A stretch of 11,108 bases of DNA, taken from an uncultured Blautia sp. (lineage in GTDB: Bacteria; Bacillota; Clostridia; Lachnospirales; Lachnospiraceae). A model generated the notes under the pieces. It saw only the letters and a list, made by a program, of their open reading frames with translations. It was not told the origin of the DNA and made no database searches. The first letter of the stretch is position 1. Each line of letters opens with the position of its first letter. Shown piece after piece: positions 7,954 to 11,108 of this stretch. Made by a program: the position numbers and the translations under genes. The DNA is taken from the NCBI GenBank assembly GCA_900765525.1, contig CAAFRY010000250.1:1-11108 (forward strand), written 5' to 3'.

Positions 7954-7982
7954 ATTTTACTAAACATCTATACAAAATGCAA
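7954..7982 (-). promoter_or_regulatory. Sigma-A promoter of plsX-acpP with direct TTAGTA repeats
   Basis: The -35 box is TTGCAT (7982-7977), the spacer is 17 bases and the -10 box is TAAAAT (7959-7954), giving a predicted start near 7947 and a leader of about 20 bases. TTAGTA occurs twice in the same orientation, at 7963-7958 (entering the -10 box) and 7948-7943 (over the predicted start), 15 bases apart. TTAGTA is also the half-site of the known FapR operator, but there it is inverted, so an operator role here is only a suggestion. Confidence 0.7.
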
Positions 7983-7984
7983 GA

Positions 7985-8030
7985 GGCAGTCACCGGAAAA
8001 GGGGCTTCGAAAGCCTTTCCTGCAACTGCC
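7985..8030. other. Nested hairpin between the lipoprotein gene and the plsX promoter
   Basis: Three stacked inverted repeats share one axis. The outer stem is GGCAGT/ACTGCC (7985-7990 with 8025-8030), the middle GGAAA/TTTCC (7995-7999 with 8016-8020) and the inner GGCTT/AAGCC (8003-8007 with 8011-8015), closed by a 3-base loop. It starts about 55 bases after the lipoprotein stop and ends three bases before the plsX -35 box. On the minus strand it is followed only by TCTTGCATTTTG, a poor T-tract. It may be a weak terminator or 3' stabiliser of the lipoprotein mRNA. Confidence 0.5.
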
Positions 8031-8084
8031 CATATAAAATATATATTTTTCTTTGCTGCGTTCTTCTTTTACAGAATCTGCCGA

Positions 8085-8711
8085 TTACTGAGCTGCTCCC
8101 TGATTAGCCGGCTGTGCCTCTCCCTGGGCAGCCTCCTGGCCACCTTCAGCAGTCTCAGGCTGCTCCTGGCCCTCTGTTTCCTGAGGCTGTTCCTGGCCTT
8201 CTGCACCTTCCTGAGCCTCTTCTCCCTCTTCGTTGACCACCACTTCAACCGTCTCGCTGGTAACGCCGTTGCTGGAGCTTCCTATGTTGTTGGTAGCTAC
8301 TACATAATAATAAAGAATTCCTGCCTCTTTCGTGGAAGGAGTATAGGTACTCTCCGTAGCTCCCTCAATAATACTGCCGCCTCCATTTTTATTTGTGGTG
8401 GACTGGTACCACTGATAGGTAATAGTTCCGCTGTCTGAAGTTTTAGCCTCTACCTTCAAAGCCTCCGCCTTATCTCCCACTGTGTACGTTACAGAGCCCT
8501 CCAAATTCGTGGTAAGCTCAGGCTTTGCCACATCTACTTCCGGTTCTTCCTCCACCTCTTCTGTCTGGGTCTCCTCCTGCTGGGCCTTAGGATTTATTTT
8601 CTGCACAGCCTTATCCACCAGCTCCTGTCCTTTGCTGCAGCCGGCCAGAGAAAATATAAGACATCCTGATGCCAGTAAAGCCGCTGCTCTCTTTAACCAT
8701 TTATTTTCCAC
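8085..8711 (-). CDS. Small lipoprotein with one Ig-like domain and acidic Gln/Glu-rich tail, function unknown
   Basis: I do not recognise a named family. The 208-residue product begins with a basic start and a hydrophobic stretch ending in the lipobox LAGC (22-25). It should therefore be exported, lipidated on C25 and held on the outer face of the membrane. Residues 26-62 are a polar, Glu-rich linker. Residues about 64-159 look like one Ig-like beta-sandwich: a YQWYQ core with W101, GATESTYTPST (117-127) and GILYYYVVATNN (131-142). The tail (160-208) is low complexity, almost only E, Q, G, A, P and T, with EGQEQP repeated at 171-176 and 180-185. The start is GTG with AAGGAGG seven bases upstream; no ATG fits. 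It has its own promoter and sits between the rpmF terminator and the plsX promoter. A role in surface binding or adhesion is conceivable but unproven. Confidence 0.88.
   Translation of the reverse strand: MENKWLKRAAALLASGCLIFSLAGCSKGQELVDKAVQKINPKAQQEETQTEEVEEEPEVDVAKPELTTNLEGSVTYTVGDKAEALKVEAKTSDSGTITYQWYQSTTNKNGGGSIIEGATESTYTPSTKEAGILYYYVVATNNIGSSSNGVTSETVEVVVNEEGEEAQEGAEGQEQPQETEGQEQPETAEGGQEAAQGEAQPANQGAAQ
8088..8234 (-). repeat. Low-complexity coding repeat: acidic Gln/Glu tail of the lipoprotein
   Basis: This stretch encodes residues 160-208 of the lipoprotein. The codons for EGQEQP occur twice within about 45 bases, and related Gln/Glu/Gly/Ala blocks fill the rest. Such imperfect short repeats can change length by slippage, so the tail may vary between strains. 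The reading frame stays open to the stop. Confidence 0.6.
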
Positions 8712-8785
8712 CTTTATTCCTCCTTACTCTAACTACTCCCTGTTTTTGCCGGACCTGTTTATGTGTCCCTTCTTTAATCATTCCT

Positions 8786-8814
8786 ATCTTATCCTATTTC
8801 AGCAAAAACCGCAA
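8786..8814 (-). promoter_or_regulatory. Probable sigma-A promoter of the lipoprotein gene
   Basis: TTGCGG (8814-8809), a 17-base spacer and TAAGAT (8791-8786) form a plausible sigma-A promoter. An AT-rich block lies directly upstream (about 8815-8865) and could act as an UP element. The predicted start near 8779 leaves a leader of about 70 bases before the GTG codon. The rpmF terminator lies just upstream, so the gene needs its own promoter. Confidence 0.6.
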
Positions 8815-8869
8815 GGTTTTATAGAGAAAATATTACAAAAATATTAAGAGTAAATATTCTTTACCATGT

Positions 8870-8896
8870 AAAAACCCCGGAGATTTCTCTCCGGGG
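8870..8896 (-). terminator. Intrinsic terminator after rpmF
   Basis: On the minus strand a perfect 9-bp stem, CCCCGGAGA (8896-8888) with TCTCCGGGG (8883-8875), is closed by a GAAA tetraloop and followed by five T residues (8874-8870). It starts 14 bases after the rpmF stop codon. This is a textbook rho-independent terminator and marks the end of the yceD-rpmF unit. Confidence 0.95.
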
Positions 8897-8910
8897 CTGT
8901 TGAGCAATTC

Positions 8911-9096
8911 TTATGCTTCTTCCATGTTGATGATTTCTCTCTTGTTGTAGCTTCCGCATGCACGGCAAACTCTGTGAGGCATCATCAGGGCGCCACATTT
9001 ACTGCATTTTACTAAGTTTGGAGCGCTCATTTTCCAGTTTGCTCTTCTTTTATCTCTTCTTGCTTTAGAAGATTTATTTTTTGGACAGATGGACAT
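8911..9096 (-). CDS. rpmF: 50S ribosomal protein L32 (bL32), zinc-binding form
   Basis: bL32 is a small structural protein of the large ribosomal subunit. The 61-residue product has the family's basic start (SSKARRDKRRANWKM, 9-23) and a four-cysteine zinc ribbon: C31 and C34 (CSKC), C44 and C47 (CRAC). This is the zinc-containing C+ form; I see no second, cysteine-free paralogue in the window. The ATG is 3 bases after the yceD stop. Its ribosome binding site AAGGAGGTG is made of the last three codons of yceD, so translation is probably coupled. The yceD-rpmF pair is a very widely conserved arrangement, and a strong terminator follows the gene. Confidence 0.97.
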   Translation of the reverse strand: MSICPKNKSSKARRDKRRANWKMSAPNLVKCSKCGALMMPHRVCRACGSYNKREIINMEEA

Positions 9097-9099
9097 AGG

Positions 9100-9627
9100 T
9101 TACACCTCCTTAAATTTGCTAAATATATCACGGATTACTGCCATTCTGGGGTCAGGACTTGTTTTCTCGCAATCACAAGAGCCTTCATTTAAGTCTTTGC
9201 CGCATACCGGGCAGAGACCCTGACAGTCCTCTTTACATAGAACCCTTACAGGCCAATGGATTAAAATCTCATTATGCACCAACTGCTCTACGTCCAGGCT
9301 GTAACCTGTGACATAATTCATTTCGTCTAGGTCTTTTATCCTGTCTTCCTCAGAAGCCTTCATATCTATCTCCTGTTTCAGCTCAACGGGAAATTCTGTA
9401 GGAACTTCCTTCAGGCATTTTCCACAAGGGACAGCCAGAACCACACGGCCCTTAGCTTCTATTTCCAGAACCTTTTTTCCTGTGTTTGTGATACTCAGGG
9501 AAACCGGCTCCTTCTCAATAACCGGGAAATCTCCCAGTCTTGAATGAAAGGAATCCATGGAAACAGGTGCTTCTACAACCTGTGTCTTTCCTTCCAGGGA
9601 TAAAATTTCCGATAAATCAATTAGCAT
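9100..9627 (-). CDS. yceD: DUF177 / YceD family zinc-cysteine protein, linked to large-subunit rRNA
   Basis: This is a 175-residue member of the DUF177 family (E. coli YceD, B. subtilis YlbN), which is nearly always encoded next to rpmF. The E. coli and plant relatives are tied to 23S rRNA accumulation; the biochemical role is not settled. Two cysteine groups suggest metal binding: C68 and C71 (PCGKC) in the middle, then C131, C135, C139, C142, C151 and C153 in the C-terminal half. The eight cysteines include the conserved CxGLCPxCG core (135-143). The ATG has AGGAG six bases upstream. It is the first gene of a two-gene unit with rpmF, driven by a consensus promoter just behind ackA. There is no signal peptide, so it should act in the cytoplasm. 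Confidence 0.93.
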   Translation of the reverse strand: MLIDLSEILSLEGKTQVVEAPVSMDSFHSRLGDFPVIEKEPVSLSITNTGKKVLEIEAKGRVVLAVPCGKCLKEVPTEFPVELKQEIDMKASEEDRIKDLDEMNYVTGYSLDVEQLVHNEILIHWPVRVLCKEDCQGLCPVCGKDLNEGSCDCEKTSPDPRMAVIRDIFSKFKEV

Positions 9628-9653
9628 AATAGTCTCCTAATCACACCTTGTCA

Positions 9654-9682
9654 ATTATACATAGTGATTTCCGATTTGTCAA
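9654..9682 (-). promoter_or_regulatory. Perfect consensus sigma-A promoter of yceD-rpmF
   Basis: TTGACA (9682-9677), exactly 17 bases, then TATAAT (9659-9654) match the sigma-A consensus at all twelve positions. The predicted start is near 9647, giving a leader of about 20 bases to the ATG at 9627. The -35 box begins four bases after the ackA stop codon. TTGACAA recurs at 9655-9649, overlapping the end of the -10 box, a 7-base direct repeat spaced 27 bases from the first copy. Confidence 0.9.
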
Positions 9683-9685
9683 CTA

Positions 9686-10888
9686 TTATTTCTGATTTTT
9701 TACCAGTTCTGCAGTCTCCTGACAGATAGCCAGCTCCTCATTTGTAGGAACAATGGCTACGGTTACTTTAGAATCCGGTGTGGAAATCACTTTATTCTCT
9801 CCTCTGGTCTGGTTTGCTTCTTCATCCAGAGTAATACCCAGATAGCTCAGTCCCTTTACTACAGTTTCACGGACAGGAATTGCATTCTCTCCGATACCGC
9901 CAGTGAAAGCAATAGCGTCCACGCCATTCATAGCTGCTGCATAGGAACCGATATATTTGATAATTCTGTAGCACAGGCAGTCAATGGCTCTCTTAGCATC
10001 CTCATTGCCCTGCTCTCTTGCATCGTTTAAGTCTCTGAAATCGCTGGAAAGGCCTTTGGACAGACCTAACAGACCGGATTCCTTATTCAGGATTCTCACC
10101 ATTTCAGATACATCCATATTTTCTTTCTTGCAGATAAACTCCAGAACAGCCGGGTCTAAATCACCGGAACGTGTTCCCATTACAAGACCTTCCAGAGGAG
10201 TAAGTCCCATAGAGGTATCTACGCATTTTCCGTTCACTACTGCACTGATGGAGGAACCGTTTCCTAAATGAGCTACAATAACTTTGGAATTGTCCGGGTC
10301 AAGGCCCAGGAATTTGATGGTTTCCTTGGATACGAATCTGTGAGAAGTTCCGTGGAAGCCGTATTTACGAACCTTGTAATTCTCATAGTATTTATAAGGA
10401 ATAGCATACATATATGCTTTTTCCGGCATTGTCTGATGGAAAGCTGTATCAAATACGGCTACGTTAGGTTTGCCTGGCATCAGCTCCATACATGCACGGA
10501 TACCCATTAAATTGGCCGGGTTGTGAAGAGGGCCTAAATCGCAGCATTCTTCGATAACAGAGATTACTTCATCATCAATAATGCAGGAATCGGAAATTTT
10601 AGCTCCCCCGTGAAGGACACGGTGGCCGATAGCCTCTACCTCATCCAGACTCTTTAAAACTCCTGTTTTTTCGTTTACCAGGGCATCCAGCACCAATTTA
10701 ATGGCCTCTGTGTGTGTAGGCATGGCAGCCTCTGTCACTTCTTTTTCTCCGCCAGCAGGCTGATATACCAGTCTTCCGTCAATTCCGATACGCTCGCACA
10801 GACCTTTTGCTGCAACAGCTTCTGTTTCAGAATTGATTAACTGGAACTTCAGGGATGAACTTCCGCAGTTTACTACTAATACGTTCAT
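9686..10888 (-). CDS. ackA: Acetate kinase
   Basis: AckA interconverts acetyl-phosphate plus ADP and acetate plus ATP. In a fermenter it mainly yields ATP as acetate is excreted; it normally works with phosphotransacetylase (pta), which is not in the window. From the start chosen here the protein is 400 residues, the usual length. It shows NCGSSSLK (7-14, with N7), R90 in GHRVLHGG, D147 in VFDTAF, H179 in GFHGTSH, HLGNGSS (207-213), R240 in GTRSGDLDP, FTGGIGEN (328-335) and E384 in PTNEE. These match the known substrate-binding and catalytic set. The frame extends six codons up to an ATG at 10906, but the GGAGG within those codons is correctly spaced for the ATG at 10888, and MNVLVVNCGSS is the family start. 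There is no terminator between ackA and yceD, so some read-through is likely. Confidence 0.97.
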   Translation of the reverse strand: MNVLVVNCGSSSLKFQLINSETEAVAAKGLCERIGIDGRLVYQPAGGEKEVTEAAMPTHTEAIKLVLDALVNEKTGVLKSLDEVEAIGHRVLHGGAKISDSCIIDDEVISVIEECCDLGPLHNPANLMGIRACMELMPGKPNVAVFDTAFHQTMPEKAYMYAIPYKYYENYKVRKYGFHGTSHRFVSKETIKFLGLDPDNSKVIVAHLGNGSSISAVVNGKCVDTSMGLTPLEGLVMGTRSGDLDPAVLEFICKKENMDVSEMVRILNKESGLLGLSKGLSSDFRDLNDAREQGNEDAKRAIDCLCYRIIKYIGSYAAAMNGVDAIAFTGGIGENAIPVRETVVKGLSYLGITLDEEANQTRGENKVISTPDSKVTVAIVPTNEELAICQETAELVKNQK

Positions 10889-10920
10889 TTTCTTTTCCTC
10901 CGTCATTAGATAATCTCTTT

Positions 10921-10958
10921 ATGCAGATTGCTCTGCATGAATGGCCTGTTCAGGCCAT
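10921..10958 (-). promoter_or_regulatory. Two tandem hairpins in the 5' leader of ackA
   Basis: Two perfect 7-bp stem-loops stand almost back to back in the predicted leader. The first on the minus strand is ATGGCCT/AGGCCAT (10958-10952 with 10947-10941), loop GAAC, which can close further to 8 bp. The second is ATGCAGA/TCTGCAT (10938-10932 with 10927-10921), loop GCAA, a GNRA tetraloop. Two bases separate them. The first begins about four bases from the predicted transcript start. Neither is followed by a T-tract, so they are not terminators. They may protect the mRNA 5' end or be a protein-binding palindrome pair. Confidence 0.7.
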
Positions 10959-10968
10959 GCTTGGTATT

Positions 10969-10997
10969 ATTATACAACTATTTAAAAATCCACACAA
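10969..10997 (-). promoter_or_regulatory. Sigma-A promoter of ackA
   Basis: TTGTGT (10997-10992), a 17-base spacer with an A/T-rich centre, and a perfect TATAAT (10974-10969) place the start near 10962, giving a leader of about 73 bases before the ATG at 10888. I see no catabolite-responsive element matching the CcpA consensus nearby. The rest of 10998-11095 is AT-rich and non-coding, with nothing further that I can identify. Confidence 0.75.
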
Positions 10998-11095
10998 GCC
11001 TGCCCGGCGGTTTTTTATCCAAAAATTGTATTCTTTTCCAAACAACTTAAAAGATTCTTCTTCCTGCTGACAAAAAAATGAAAGACGGTTATAAT

Positions 11096-11108
11096 AAAAA
11101 AAACCTCG
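11096..11108 (-). terminator. Probable tail of an upstream gene's terminator, cut by the window edge
   Basis: On the minus strand the window opens with CGAGG followed by eight T residues (11103-11096). A G/C-containing arm followed by a T-run is what the 3' half of an intrinsic terminator looks like. The 5' arm would lie outside the window, so the call cannot be confirmed here. Confidence 0.4.

Noticed and set aside
8036..8049. Perfect 14-base AT palindrome as a possible operator
   Set aside because: It is only A and T in an AT-rich spacer, so chance is likely, and no promoter overlaps it.
7977..8438. Open frame on the + strand starting in the plsX upstream region
   Set aside because: It runs through the hairpin and then antisense to the lipoprotein tail; the Leu-rich product is the mirror of Gln/Glu-rich codons.
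8801..8820. Small AAAACC/GGTTTT inverted repeat as a terminator
   Set aside because: The 6-bp AT-rich stem is weak and coincides with the -35 region of the lipoprotein promoter, just after a strong terminator that already ends rpmF.
10907..10962. Riboswitch or T-box in the ackA leader
   Set aside because: The leader is only about 73 bases and holds two simple hairpins, with no conserved riboswitch core, no T-box sequence and no terminator/antiterminator pair.
1..11108. Mobile element, CRISPR, tRNA, toxin-antitoxin or defence system
   Set aside because: No transposase, integrase, spaced repeat array, tRNA cloverleaf or small paired genes were seen on either strand; every sizeable gene but one is a recognised housekeeping gene.

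Overview
This is an ordinary housekeeping region of a low-to-moderate GC Gram-positive anaerobe. It most resembles a Clostridia/Lachnospiraceae-type gut Firmicute. The evidence is the gene order (ackA, DUF177/yceD, rpmF, plsX, acpP, rnc, smc, ftsY), strong AGGAGG ribosome binding sites, consensus sigma-A promoters, a four-cysteine L32, an FtsY without the long acidic N-terminus, and Smc rather than MukB. The genus assignment is inferred from protein character and gene order, not from a search. All ten genes lie on the minus strand, so transcription runs from the right edge to the left edge.

Read in the direction of transcription, the right edge (11096-11108) looks like the tail of the previous unit's terminator. 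It is followed by an ackA promoter and a 5' leader with two tandem hairpins, then ackA (acetate kinase, energy metabolism). A perfect TTGACA-17-TATAAT promoter begins directly behind the ackA stop codon. It drives yceD-rpmF (a DUF177 zinc protein and ribosomal protein L32), which ends in a textbook terminator at 8870-8896. Next is a single-gene unit with its own promoter, encoding a small lipoprotein with one Ig-like domain and an acidic Gln/Glu-rich tail. A nested hairpin and a good promoter then precede plsX-acpP (phospholipid and fatty-acid synthesis). A terminator-like hairpin lies right after acpP and ahead of rnc-smc-ftsY-ilvA (RNase III, condensin SMC, SRP receptor, threonine ammonia-lyase).

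Within the units the genes are packed very tightly. rnc overlaps smc by 10 bases. The Shine-Dalgarno sequences of acpP, ftsY and ilvA are built into or abut the stop codon of the gene before, and that of rpmF is made of the last three codons of yceD. This points to translational coupling. Two of the longest open frames need a shorter start: ackA at 10888 and rnc at 6564, where good ribosome binding sites and the family N-termini agree. The lipoprotein starts at GTG.

I found no mobile element, CRISPR array, tRNA/rRNA, toxin-antitoxin, phage or defence gene, and no convincing undescribed system. What merits a second look is mostly regulatory: the hairpin between acpP and rnc, the twin hairpins at the ackA 5' end, direct TTAGTA repeats on the plsX promoter, the lipoprotein gene inserted between rpmF and plsX, and a palindrome-rich stretch at the left edge after ilvA.
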